Source: Anaerolineaceae bacterium
GTDB taxonomy: Bacteria; Chloroflexota; Anaerolineae; Anaerolineales; UBA11657
Length of the DNA: 63,311 nt
Reading direction: 5' to 3'
NCBI GenBank assembly: GCA_003569365.1
Contig: BGOS01000008.1
Coordinates: 1-63,311 of the forward strand
A program made the position numbers and the translations under genes. This document shows positions 1 to 9,768 of this stretch, piece by piece; the first letter of the stretch is position 1; each line of letters starts with the position of its first letter. Under the pieces are notes generated by a model. That model was given only the letters and a program-made list of their open reading frames with translations. It did not search any database and was not told where the DNA came from.

Positions 1-1303
<1,303 letters not shown>

Positions 1304-1362
1304 GATACGGAGAACTTGAAGTTCATAAATCATTCTGTTCAGGAACAATGTCTTGGGAATTT

Positions 1363-1484
1363 TCCCTTGGTGATTTGTGCGGCGGGGGTACACCTGGTCC
1401 CATCCCGAACCCAGAAGTTAAGCCCGCCAGCGCCGATGGTACTTGGCTGGTAACGGCCCGGGAGAGTAGGTCATCGCCAAGGGA
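1363..1484 (+). rRNA. 5S ribosomal RNA
   Basis: About 120 nt lying roughly 60 nt after the 23S gene. The ends pair (cccttggtgat at 1364 with atcgccaaggg ending at 1483). The interior carries the conserved hallmark cccatcccgaac followed by agaagttaagcccgc, and near the 3' end gggagagtaggtc. The order 23S then 5S on the same strand is the usual end of an rRNA operon. A short T-rich stretch (attttctt) directly follows the closing stem and may help termination. Confidence 0.96.
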
Positions 1485-1718
1485 TTTTCTTATTGTGTTG
1501 TTGGCTGGCGCCTTCGTCCAGACTCTTAGCGGAGTTTGAGTGTCGGCGCCTTTAGTTGATGGGAAAACCGAACTTTACCAATGCTGCGATCCGGCCCAAG
1601 TCGTAATGGGTTGCGCCGCATTCGGAGTGGGTTGGGATAAGATTGGTGGCGCCCAAAACAATAGTTTGCGGGCTCCAGCAAATTTTAGTTACGAACACCA
1701 CACAAGAGGATTACCGCA

Positions 1719-2836
1719 TGCCGATAACGCCCTTTAAGCTTGAGCGCTATTTTGCCAAGCATGAATTCAGCGCAAAGTATTTGCTCAGTGCATCTGATTG
1801 CGAAAGCCTGACGATGGCCGAATTACTGCAAATGGCCACGCCCGAGAGCCGGGAGCTTTGGGATTCCTTAAATCTGGGTTATACAGAATCGCCGGGGCAT
1901 TTGTTGCTGCGGACAGAAGTGGCCAAACTCCATGAGCGCATTGCGCCAGACCAGGTGCTGATCGCAGTTCCTGAGGAAGCAATCTATATTGCGATGCGCA
2001 GCCTGCTCTCGCCGGGCGATCACGTGATTGTGCTTTCGCCGTGTTACCAGTCACTGGCGGAAATTGCGCGCTGGATGGACTGCACCGTGACACCATGGCT
2101 CTTGGAACCCGCCGGCGACGGCTGGCAACTGGACCTAGGGCAATTGGAAGCAAGCGTGACCCGCGAACCCGCTTGCTCGTACTTAACCTCCCGAACAACC
2201 CACTGCTATCTGCCGGCGCGCGCGGAATTTGATGCCATTATCAGTTTTGCGAAAAAACACCAGCTCACAATTTTTTCGGACGAAATGTATCGCTTGCTGG
2301 AATCGGATGCTGCATTGCGGCTAGCCTTCCGTGGCCGATGTTTATGAACGTGGGTAGCTTTGTGCGGCTTGTCCAAGTCATTTGCGCTGCCGGGACTGCG
2401 CATTGGATGGCTGGCCAGCCAAGACCGCCAGCTGCTTGAACGTTGTCTGGAGTTCAAGGATTACACGACGATTTGCAGTAGTGCGCCGTCCGAAATTTGG
2501 GCATCATTGCTTTGCAAAACACGGCTATCGAATTGTGCAGCGCAATTGCGGATCATCCGGGGCAACGCACGCCAGCGCTGAGCAGTTCTTTAGCAAGCAC
2601 CGCGATAAAGTTTTCATGGGCAAGCCCCAAAGCCGGGTCGGTTGCATTTCCGAGGTGGCTTGGCGATGAGCCGGTGGAGCAATTTTGCCAAAGCGTGCTG
2701 GAGGAACATGGTGTATTTATTGTGCCGGACAGCTTGTTTGATTTTGTGGGCAATTACTTCAGGGTGGGACTGGGGCGCAAGAATTTTGGCGAAGTCCTCG
2801 AAACAGCTGGATGATTATCTTGGATCCCACAAGTAA
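1719..2836 (+). pseudogene. PLP-dependent aminotransferase class I/II, multiply frameshifted
   Basis: Reading across three frames reconstructs a fold-type I aminotransferase of about 370 aa. The N-terminal half is in one frame from the ATG at 1719. The PLP-lysine region reads LSKSFALPGLRIGW near 2380, and the C-terminal part reads GDEPVEQFCQSVLEEHGVF followed by a glycine-rich end that stops at 2836. The frame is broken several times. An extra base near 2321 is compensated by a lost G in a G run near 2355 (gtgggtag), and at least four further indels fall between 2490 and 2660. The active-site sequence itself is intact, which argues for very recent decay or for consensus error. Substrate unknown; the sequence resembles family members annotated as capreomycidine-synthase-like. 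Confidence 0.8.
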
Positions 2837-2996
2837 GCGTACCTGCCGTGTGCTGAGAACGAAGTTTGGAGCCGCACATTGGGGTGGCGTAGTTCTTTGT
2901 GATGAGTATGTCGGATTGCGGCCCACGGTCATCGCGCGCACACATAATTCGGGATTGGTCTATCGGGTAGTGGGTGTGGGCTCCCGCAAAATCTGA

Positions 2997-4087
2997 TTGC
3001 CGGTGGCATGCCGTGAAATCAACCTCAAATATTGGTTCAGAGTTATTGAGAGTTCCATTAAAAGAGCGCCTAGCGCGTTGTTGAACTGGTTGGTGGCTCT
3101 GGTGTTATGTGCTGCTTGTGCAACACCGCCGTCGACTGCTGGCATAATGCCGACCGCAGTTGTGCCGGCACCGCAGCCCACTGCAAAACCAACGTCTACT
3201 GTGCTGGCCAGCTTCTCCAACACCTGTGCCGCAGGACTTTCGGATTATTGCGTACGTCACGGATGCCATCGTTGAGAGCATTATCCCGTACGACAAATTG
3301 ACGCACATCAATTATGCGTTCCTGATTCCAAAAGACGATGGCACCTTCAATCCCATCAGCAATGCATGGAAGTTACAACGCATCGCTAAGAATGCCCATG
3401 CCCGCGGGGTGAAGGTGCTTGTGTCAGTGGGGGGCTGGGGTTGGGAAAAGCAGTTTGAAGTTGTGTCAGCCTCGCCAGAAACGCGCGGCATTTTTGTGCG
3501 CAACTTGAAGGCAGTGGTTGATGGGTATCAAATCGATGGAGCTGATATTGACTGGGAATATCCGGCTGCTGGCCAATCCGCGGATAACTTTCTGTCACTA
3601 ATCCGTGAGCTGCGAGTGGCGCTGCCTGGTCGATTATTGACGACAGCCGTGGTATCCCATGGCGAAAATGCGGCGGGGATCTTGCCGGAGACGTTTGAGC
3701 TGTTCGACTTGTTAACGTCATGGCTTACGATGGCCCCGAACATGGCACCATGCAGCAATTTGATCAGGGCTTGCTTTTTGGTCTGGCCGGGGCGTCCCAC
3801 CGCAAAAGATTGTGATGGGACTTCCATTTTACGCACGGGTCAAAAATTCGGCGGCAGAGGGTATGCAGTATTCCAAACTCGTGAAAGCATATCCTGAGGC
3901 GGCGCAGGTTGATGCATTTGAAGTTTACGGTGCGACGCAGATTTACAATGGAATTCCCACAATCAAGGCAAAACTAAAATCGCCATGCAGCGGGCTGGGC
4001 GGCGTTATGTTCTGGAATCTGGACTCGGATGCGCTGGGCGAACTGTCGCTTGCAGCTGCAATTTATGAGGCGGCAAACCTGCCGTAG
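2997..4087 (+). pseudogene. GH18 chitinase-like lipoprotein, frameshifted
   Basis: Glycoside hydrolase family 18 TIM barrel broken by at least three 1-nt indels. The first segment carries a lipoprotein-type signal (LLNWLVALVLCAAC near 3080-3120) and a Pro/Thr linker. After a shift near 3210 the catalytic domain begins with FRIIAYVTDAIVESIIPYDK and contains the GH18 active-site motif DGADIDWEYP near 3535, with Asp and Glu intact. A lost T at 3709 and another in the T run 3775-3779 move the C-terminal part (MGLPFYARVKNS to the stop at 4087) to another frame. The protein would act outside the cell on beta-1,4-GlcNAc polymers or related glycans, or be a non-chitinolytic GH18. The true start is uncertain (TTG at 2997 or later). 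Confidence 0.75.
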
Positions 4088-4107
4088 CCTGGGTGTGCAA
4101 AATTGTA

Positions 4108-4141
4108 GTGCTAAGAACATTGCCTTGCAGTTCTTAAGCGC
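4108..4141. terminator. hairpin between chitinase and carbonic anhydrase genes
   Basis: GTGCTAAGAAC (4108-4118) can pair with GTTCTTAAGCGC (4130-4141), giving an 11-bp stem with one bulged A and one G-T wobble around an 11-nt loop. It sits about 20 nt after the chitinase stop. No T run follows, so it is not a classical intrinsic terminator. It could be a 3'-end stabilising hairpin. Confidence 0.3.
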
Positions 4142-4167
4142 TGTCGCACTCCATTATTGAAACTTAA

Positions 4168-4795
4168 ATGATCTCTGCACGAGAAGCACTCCAGCGCCTG
4201 CGAGATGGCAATCTCGATTCGTCGCCGGCGTGCGGAGGCAGGAAGTGATGACGAGCCAGACGCGGCGCAACGAGTTGGCGGCCGGGCAGGAGCCGTTCGC
4301 GATTATTCTAGGATGTTCCGACTCGCGGGTGCCAGCGGAGATCGTCTTCGACCAGGGCTTGGGCGACCTGTTTGTCATTCGGGTTGCTGGAAACATTGTT
4401 GCTTCCTCTCAGGTTGGCAGCGTAGAGTTTGCTGCTGCGCGCTTTGGTACCCGGCTGGTGGTGGTGCTCGGGCATTCCCAGTGCGGGCTATTCTGGCCAC
4501 GCTGGAAGAGCTCCAACTGGCGACGGGAAGCCAGTCCCGGAACCTGCGGTCGATCGTTGACCGCATTCGGCCGTCGGTTGAAGCGCTGCTGGCGACAGAC
4601 CTCAAGCACAACCCGGAAAACCTGATGCAGCACGCTGTGCGAGCCAACATCCGCGTCTCAGCAAACCATCTGCGCCACGGATCGGAAGTTCTCGAAGAGT
4701 TTATCCAGAGGAATCAGCTTCTTGTGGTAGGTGCCGAGTATTCACTGGAGACTGGCATCGTCGATTTCTTCGACGGTGTGCCAGAGGCTGGCTAG
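4168..4795 (+). pseudogene. beta-class carbonic anhydrase, frameshifted twice
   Basis: Beta-carbonic anhydrase (CO2 hydration to bicarbonate, zinc enzyme, about 208 aa when repaired). It begins at the ATG at 4168 with the family-typical MISAREALQRLRDGN. After a 1-nt loss near 4213 it continues with the zinc-site motif CSDSRVPAE and then GDLFVIRVAGN, SVEFAAARFGT and LGHSQCG. A second loss, in the G run at 4485-4487 (expected gggg), shifts the frame before ILATLEEL. The C-terminal part then runs to the stop at 4795. Zinc ligands Cys, His and Cys and the Asp-Arg dyad are all present, so only the indels break it. The small number of changes favours sequencing error over long-standing decay. Confidence 0.85.
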
Positions 4796-4900
4796 CCTGT
4801 TACCGGAAGCCGGGCATGATCAGTGGATGCACAATAAAGGTGCGGATGCAGAGCCGATCCCGAAACTAGAGTTTGATCAGATATTGGGGTGCTAATCCGC

Positions 4901-4972
4901 GCAGCAGAAACAGCACATGCGGCGGGGCGTGGGTGGATGTGGTCCGAGCGCTGGCTTGGTGCGGCGTATGTT
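4901..4972 (+). repeat. intergenic repeat, copy A
   Basis: About 72 bp beginning gcagcagaaacagcacatgc and ending near gtatgtt. It matches copy B (6132-6203) with roughly eight substitutions and no gaps over its length. It lies about 105 nt after the carbonic anhydrase stop and upstream of the DapA-family gene. The rest of the 4796-5188 gap shows no gene. Confidence 0.8.
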
Positions 4973-5188
4973 CAATTTGATTGACCCTTGGGCAACTGTT
5001 GGGTTGAAGTTGGAGCAAAAAGGCACCTGATTGGCCGGATATTATCAAGTAGAATGCGGCGGTACAGGTGATTGAATTTTCTGTTTGCCTCAATCGCACT
5101 TAGGACATGTGGGAATACATGGCGCGTGCGCCCGAGATCCTTGCAAGGTGATCTAACGTTTCACTCCAAACAACATAGAAAAGACAGC

Positions 5189-6118
5189 ATGGCGACAAAC
5201 GAAGCACCGGCGTGGACCGGCGTCTACCCGATCGCACCGACGCCTTTTAGCGCGGCAGGCGAACTCGACCTCGATGGCATGCGCCGGGTGATCGACTGCA
5301 TGCTCGATCAGGGCGTAGACGGCATCTGTATCCTTGCTAATTATTCCGAGCAGTTCCTGCTCACCGATACCGAACGCGACACACTGCTAGAACTGTGCCT
5401 TGCACAGGTCGCCGGCCGCGTGCCGGTGATTGTTACCTGCAGCCACTACGCGACACAGATTGCCGCGGCGCGTGCAATCAAAGCCGTCGCCGCTGGCGCG
5501 AAAATGCTGATGCTGATGCCGCCCTATCACGGAGCCACGCTGCGCGCGGATGAAAAAGGCATATTCGAGCACTTTGCCCGCATCGCCGAAGCGGCATCGG
5601 TCCCGATCATGGTGCAGGATGCGCCGCTGTCGGGCGTCAACCTGTCGGTTGCTTTTCTTGCACGCCTCGCGCGCGAACTGCCGCAGCTTTGCTACTTTAA
5701 GATTGAAGTGCCCGGCGCTGCGGCCAAGCTGCGCGCGCTGATAGCCGCTGGGGGCAAAGACATTGTCGGCCCGTTTGACGGCGAGGAATCGATCACGCTC
5801 TTGGCCGACCTTGACGCTGGTGCCACCGGCACCATGCCAAGCGCACTGCTGCCCGACCTGATCAAGCCGGTGATCGCGCATTTTTTGGCCGGCCGGCGTG
5901 CGCAAGCGGTGGCAGCCTACAACCACATCCTGCCGCTGATCAACTTTGAGAACCGCCAGTGCGGCTTGCGCGCCACCAAAACGGTGATGATGGAGGGCGG
6001 TGTGATCAAGAGCGATGCAGTGCGCCACCCACTCGAAGCCCTGCACCCGGCCACCCGCGCTGGTCTCCTCGAACTGGCGCACGCAGCCGCGCCGCTTGCA
6101 CTGCGCTGGGGGCGATAG
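5189..6118 (+). CDS. DapA-family dehydratase/aldolase (2-keto-3-deoxy-L-arabonate dehydratase-like)
   Basis: 309-aa class I aldolase-type TIM barrel of the dihydrodipicolinate synthase family, cytoplasmic. The Schiff-base lysine is Lys171 in YFKIEVPG. The substrate-site loop reads ILANYSEQF where DapA has GTTGE, and VQDAPLSGV where DapA has its YNVP tyrosine. Both substitutions are typical of the sugar-acid branch that dehydrates 2-keto-3-deoxy-L-arabonate to alpha-ketoglutarate semialdehyde, so lysine biosynthesis is unlikely. The start at 5189 (MATNEAPAW) is chosen because homologous sequence begins there; the upstream in-frame extension is not protein-like. It is flanked by intergenic repeat copies A and B. 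The exact substrate is an inference. Confidence 0.85.
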   Translation: MATNEAPAWTGVYPIAPTPFSAAGELDLDGMRRVIDCMLDQGVDGICILANYSEQFLLTDTERDTLLELCLAQVAGRVPVIVTCSHYATQIAAARAIKAVAAGAKMLMLMPPYHGATLRADEKGIFEHFARIAEAASVPIMVQDAPLSGVNLSVAFLARLARELPQLCYFKIEVPGAAAKLRALIAAGGKDIVGPFDGEESITLLADLDAGATGTMPSALLPDLIKPVIAHFLAGRRAQAVAAYNHILPLINFENRQCGLRATKTVMMEGGVIKSDAVRHPLEALHPATRAGLLELAHAAAPLALRWGR

Positions 6119-6131
6119 GTGGGAGATCTGT

Positions 6132-6203
6132 GCAGCAGAAACAGCACATGCGGCGGAGCGTGGGTGGATGTAGTCCGAGCGCTGGCAGGGTGCCGTGAAT
6201 GTT
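6132..6203 (+). repeat. intergenic repeat, copy B
   Basis: About 72 bp, starting 14 nt after the DapA-family stop. It is nearly identical to copy A (4901-4972) and shares with copy C (6928-6999) the blocks ggcggagcg and gctggc-gggtgc-gtgaat-ttag. Same orientation as the other copies. Downstream to 6360 nothing else is recognised. Confidence 0.8.
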
Positions 6204-6370
6204 AGTGCCTCATGCAATTCAATTGAAGTTGTGCAGCATGTGTCGGCTCCGTGGATCACACCTCTACGAATATTGAACAGACGTAGTCAGTGATGCTCAG
6301 GCAACGGTTGGGTGGAGCTAAGCGCACAGAGCTAATTGACCAGCGCAAATCATGCGCAGGGGCAGGTGGC

Positions 6371-6415
6371 TATAATTTAAATGTTCGTTTTCCATCCTGT
6401 GCAGAGTTTCGAGGA
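6371..6415 (+). promoter_or_regulatory. -10 box and ribosome-binding site for the SnoaL-like gene
   Basis: A perfect TATAAT lies at 6371-6376; no convincing -35 box is seen 16-18 nt upstream. GAGGA at 6411-6415 stands 6 nt before a TTG at 6422. This decides the start of the downstream gene, which has no ATG in a sensible position. Confidence 0.45.
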
Positions 6416-6421
6416 ACCATT

Positions 6422-6880
6422 TTGCTCTATACCTATTTTGTCAAAAAAGTGATTCAACAGAGTTTTGATCATGTCAACAACCGTCGCTGGGATGAGCTGT
6501 TGAGGGCAGTCGTGCCGAACGTTCATCACCGATTTGCCGGCGCCCACGCGCTTGGTGGTGAGCGCCACGACAAAGCAACCTTGCGGCTCTGGTTCGAGCG
6601 TCTCGCCCGCGTCTTGCCCAACCTGAACCTCAAGGTCAACCGCATCTTGGTGAAGGGTTGGCCGTGGCATACCACTGTATTTGTGCAGTGGGACGCCACA
6701 GCGACGCTGCTCGATGGCGACAATTCGTATTTCAACCGCGGCTTGCACGTGATCACCCTGCGGTGGGGCAGTGTGCATGTGCTGGATGTGTTTGAAGATA
6801 CCCAAGAAGTTGCCCGTGGCCTTGCCGCCCAAGCGGCAGCTGGCCTTAAAGAAGCCGTCGCCGCACAAATCGTGAGCTAG
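6422..6880 (+). CDS. SnoaL/NTF2-like family protein
   Basis: 152-aa protein if translated from the TTG at 6422. Small cone-shaped alpha+beta barrel fold of the SnoaL/ketosteroid-isomerase-like group. Visible features are an N-terminal helix (IQQSFDHVNNRRWDELL), the HHRFAGAHALGGERH loop typical of the group, and the strand segment VKGWPWHTTVFVQW. Such proteins bind small hydrophobic or polyketide-like ligands, or act as isomerases or hydratases; the ligand is unknown. A longer upstream frame exists to 6290, but it lacks a ribosome site and family-like sequence. The gene stands alone between repeat copies B and C. Confidence 0.75.
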   Translation: MLYTYFVKKVIQQSFDHVNNRRWDELLRAVVPNVHHRFAGAHALGGERHDKATLRLWFERLARVLPNLNLKVNRILVKGWPWHTTVFVQWDATATLLDGDNSYFNRGLHVITLRWGSVHVLDVFEDTQEVARGLAAQAAAGLKEAVAAQIVS

Positions 6881-6927
6881 CGAGCGCGCCGCCGGCCAGA
6901 CCGGACTGTGGGCTTTTATGCTGCCCT

Positions 6928-6999
6928 GCAGAGATGGCGCATGTGGCGGAGCGCGCATCGCTGTGCGCCAAGTGCTGGCGGGGTGCGGTGAATATTAGG
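6928..6999 (+). repeat. intergenic repeat, diverged copy C
   Basis: Third copy, 48 nt after the SnoaL-like stop. The left part is diverged (gcagagatggcgcatgtggcggagcg). The right part (gtgctggcggggtgcggtgaatattag) closely follows copy B. Its centre holds a small hairpin GCGCA-TCGCT-GTGCGC not present in A and B. Confidence 0.65.
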
Positions 7000-7121
7000 A
7001 ACTGCTGACGCTGCGCCCCACATCATTTGATCAAAAATCTACGCTGCGTTTATCATAAGTAGCCCCCAGATTTTGCGTTGCTACCAGCACAGATATTGTT
7101 AAAAAACCTATTAACCCCGAT

Positions 7122-7150
7122 TTGACAGACCCCCGCCCAAATGCTAAACT
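7122..7150 (+). promoter_or_regulatory. strong promoter upstream of rho
   Basis: Perfect -35 TTGACA at 7122-7127, exactly 17 nt spacer, -10 TAAACT at 7145-7150 preceded by TGC (extended -10). Transcription would start near 7157, giving a leader of about 225 nt before rho. Confidence 0.75.
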
Positions 7151-7156
7151 CCCTCC

Positions 7157-7382
7157 GTCGCACCAAGGCAAGTCCTTGCCCGTGACCATGAGCGCCGACC
7201 GAACTGGCGCCGAGCCCACAGTTTCACAATAATTTAGTCTGGCCTGCTTTACCACAAGCCGCATTGGGGCTTGATATCACAAACCGAAATCTTATCCACT
7301 CTGATTGGCTTGCCTTTCTGGCTGCCGCACCAGCTGCGCATTCACCCGTCTGCAAACCCGCACAAACAGGAAACGAGAGACC
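7157..7382 (+). promoter_or_regulatory. structured 5' leader of rho
   Basis: Untranslated leader of about 225 nt. Two small hairpins are visible near its 5' end: GGCAA/TTGCC at 7167-7180 (4-nt loop) and GCGCC/GGCGC at 7192-7210. Rho is autoregulated through its leader in several bacteria, so the length may matter here, but no specific attenuator can be named from sequence. A ribosome site (ggaaacgagaga) precedes the ATG at 7383. Confidence 0.4.
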
Positions 7383-8663
7383 ATGAACTTCACCGAACTT
7401 GAGAGCAAAACTTTGGACGAGCTGCGCGGCATCGCCAAGGATTCTGAAATAATCGGCTACAACCACATGAAGAAGCAGGATCTGGTGCTGCGCCTCATGC
7501 GTGCCCATGCTGAAAAACGCGGCCTGGGCTTGCGCGGCGGGGTGCTGGAGATTGTCGATGACTCGATGGGCTTTCTGCGCGGCGGCAATCTGATGCCCAG
7601 CCACGATGACATCTATGTCAGCCAGTCGCAGCTGCGGCGCTTTAGTTTGCGCACTGGGGACATGGTCATCGGCCAGGTACGCGCCCCAAAAGATTCTGAA
7701 AAGTACCATGGCTTGATCCGCGTTGAAAGCGTCAACGGCTTGGACCCCGAGGAAGCCAAGCGCCGCCCGCACTTTGAGGCGCTTACGCCCATTTTCCCGG
7801 AAGAGCGCTTTGACTTGGAGACCAATCGCTACACAATTTCGACGCGCATGATCAATCTTGTGGCTCCCATCGGCAAGGGCCAGCGTGGCCTGATTGTGTC
7901 GCCGCCGAAGGCCGGCAAGACCACTGTGCTAAAGGAGATCGCCAACGCCATTTCCAAAAAATACGAGCAGGTGCATTTGATGGTGGCGCTGATTGGCGAG
8001 CGCCCGGAAGAAGTGACCGACATGGACCGCTCGGTGGATGCCGAAGTGGTGGCCAGCACATTTGATGAACCCGTTACTTCGCATGTGCGCACGGCAGAGA
8101 TGGCGCTGCAGCGCGCCAAGCGCCTGGTGGAAACGGGGCGTGATGTTGTTATTCTGCTGGACTCAATCACGCGCCTTGCGCGCGCCTACAACCTGGTTGT
8201 AACGCCGTCCGGCCGCACACTGTCCGGCGGCCTGGATCCCGCAGCGCTTTACCCGCCCAAGCATTTCTTTGGCGCGGCGCGCAACATTGAACACGGCGGC
8301 TCGCTCACCATTGTGGCAACCTGCCTGGTGGATACCGGGTCGCGCATGGACGACATGGTGTATGAAGAATTCAAAGGCACTGGCAACATGGAACTGCATC
8401 TCTCGCGCAAAATGCAAGAGCGGCGCATCTTTCCCGCGTTTGATATTGAGCGCAGCTCCACGCGCCGTGAGGAATTGCTGCTGGGGCCGGACATCACACC
8501 GCGCGTCTGGCTGATGCGGCGCATGTTCAGCCAGATGACCAGCCCGCCACCGGCCGGCGCTGCCATGGATCCGGCCAATGCCACAGATGCAGTGTTGCAG
8601 CAAATGCGCGGCACAGAGAACAACATCGAGTTTCTCGAACAGCTCGGCAAAATTAACGACTGA
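7383..8663 (+). CDS. rho: transcription termination factor Rho
   Basis: 426-aa hexameric RNA helicase/translocase that terminates transcription. Order of domains: N-terminal SAP-like helix bundle (SKTLDELRGIAKD), cold-shock-type primary RNA-binding domain (GFLRGGNLMPSHDDIYVS, residues about 63-80), then the RecA-type ATPase. Walker A is PKAGKTT at 175-181, Walker B VVILLD at 255-260, and the C-terminal region contains DMVYEEFKGTGNMELHL. The length is ordinary and no insertion is seen. ATG at 7383 follows a good ribosome site. The gene is probably followed in the same transcript by the LysM-M23 gene, which starts 5 nt after its stop. Confidence 0.97.
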   Translation: MNFTELESKTLDELRGIAKDSEIIGYNHMKKQDLVLRLMRAHAEKRGLGLRGGVLEIVDDSMGFLRGGNLMPSHDDIYVSQSQLRRFSLRTGDMVIGQVRAPKDSEKYHGLIRVESVNGLDPEEAKRRPHFEALTPIFPEERFDLETNRYTISTRMINLVAPIGKGQRGLIVSPPKAGKTTVLKEIANAISKKYEQVHLMVALIGERPEEVTDMDRSVDAEVVASTFDEPVTSHVRTAEMALQRAKRLVETGRDVVILLDSITRLARAYNLVVTPSGRTLSGGLDPAALYPPKHFFGAARNIEHGGSLTIVATCLVDTGSRMDDMVYEEFKGTGNMELHLSRKMQERRIFPAFDIERSSTRREELLLGPDITPRVWLMRRMFSQMTSPPPAGAAMDPANATDAVLQQMRGTENNIEFLEQLGKIND

Positions 8664-8667
8664 CGCT

Positions 8668-9768
8668 GTGGAAGAGCTGTCCCCGGCCGGGCTCCTGCGC
8701 TGGCTGCGCGCCCGCGCGCCCGGGCTCGTCTATCATGCCGGGCTGGTGGGGATTGTAGCTGCGGCTTTGTGGCTGGTGCGCGCCAACCCGCTCAGCTGGC
8801 TGCCGGCGCGGTTGGATGCAGCCCTGCAAGCTGGCGCCCAGCCGGCAAAAGCGGAAGCAGCCACCGGGTTGTGGCCGGCGGGCCTGCTGCCCGTTCCATT
8901 ACAGCCGCCGCCCGCAGTGCGGCGCATCGCATCGCTCCACACCAATATTCCCGCGCGCCTGCGGCAGGACATTGTCACCTACACAGTGCAGACCGGCGAC
9001 ACGCTCTTTGGCATTGCCGAAAAATACGGCATCACGCCAGAGACCATATTGTGGGGCAACTATTATTTTCTAAAGGACGATCCGCATTTGCTGCGCCCCG
9101 ACCAGCAGCTGTTTATTGCGCCAGCCAATGGCGTGCTGCGCGTGGTGCAGGCCGGCGACACCATTGAGGGTCTCGCAAAAGCTTATCTTGCGCTGCCGGA
9201 AGACATCATCAACTGGCTTGGCAACGGCCTTGACCCGGATGCGCCCCAGTTGACCGAAGGGCAGATGCTGCTGGTGCCGGGCGGGCAGCGCGAGTTTGTG
9301 CGCTGGGCCATTCCGCAAATCACGCGCACGCAGCGCAATCCGCTGCCGGTTGGCGCCGGGCCGGGCGCCTGCTCCGGTGGCTACTCTGGCGGCGCAGTTG
9401 GCGGCGGATTTTTTGCCTGGCCATCCAACAACCGTTTTCTGTCCGGCACCAACTTCACCAGCTATCATCCCGGCATCGACATTGCGGCAGCCTATGGCGA
9501 TCCTGTTTACGCTGCCGATAGTGGTGTGGTGGTGTTCGCCGGCTGGAGTAATTACGGCTACGGCAACATGGTCGTCATCGACCACGGCAACGGCTGGCAA
9601 ACTTTGTACGCGCATCTTTCGCAGTGGAATGTTGCTTGCGGCCAGTCTTCGGCCCAGCAAAGTGTGGTCGGCCTTGCCGGCAGCACCGGCAACTCCTCCG
9701 GGCCGCACCTGCACTTTGAAATGCAATATGGCGGCGGCCGGGTAAATCCGTGGAACTACCTGCAATGA
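8668..9768 (+). CDS. membrane-anchored LysM/M23 peptidoglycan endopeptidase
   Basis: 366 aa starting at GTG 8668, five nt after the rho stop. A transmembrane anchor lies at about residues 20-40, followed by a Pro/Ala-rich stretch. Two LysM peptidoglycan-binding modules follow (VTYTVQTGDTLFGIAEKYG near 105 and VLRVVQAGDTIEGLAKAY near 157). The C-terminal M23 (LytM-type) metallopeptidase domain has zinc motif YHPGIDIA and the conserved HLHFEM. Both histidine/aspartate sets are intact, so catalysis is expected, cutting peptide cross-links outside the membrane. The stop codon overlaps the next start (ATGA). Confidence 0.92.
   Translation: MEELSPAGLLRWLRARAPGLVYHAGLVGIVAAALWLVRANPLSWLPARLDAALQAGAQPAKAEAATGLWPAGLLPVPLQPPPAVRRIASLHTNIPARLRQDIVTYTVQTGDTLFGIAEKYGITPETILWGNYYFLKDDPHLLRPDQQLFIAPANGVLRVVQAGDTIEGLAKAYLALPEDIINWLGNGLDPDAPQLTEGQMLLVPGGQREFVRWAIPQITRTQRNPLPVGAGPGACSGGYSGGAVGGGFFAWPSNNRFLSGTNFTSYHPGIDIAAAYGDPVYAADSGVVVFAGWSNYGYGNMVVIDHGNGWQTLYAHLSQWNVACGQSSAQQSVVGLAGSTGNSSGPHLHFEMQYGGGRVNPWNYLQ

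Noticed and set aside
1490-1560. An intrinsic terminator after 5S using the two ggcgcc blocks.
   Set aside because: The stem would be short with a 30-nt loop and no T run follows; the end of the rRNA transcript cannot be placed.
4901-6999. Integron attC sites at the ends of the intergenic repeats.
   Set aside because: The ends do not fit the RYYYAAC/GTTRRRY core and no integrase gene is in the window.
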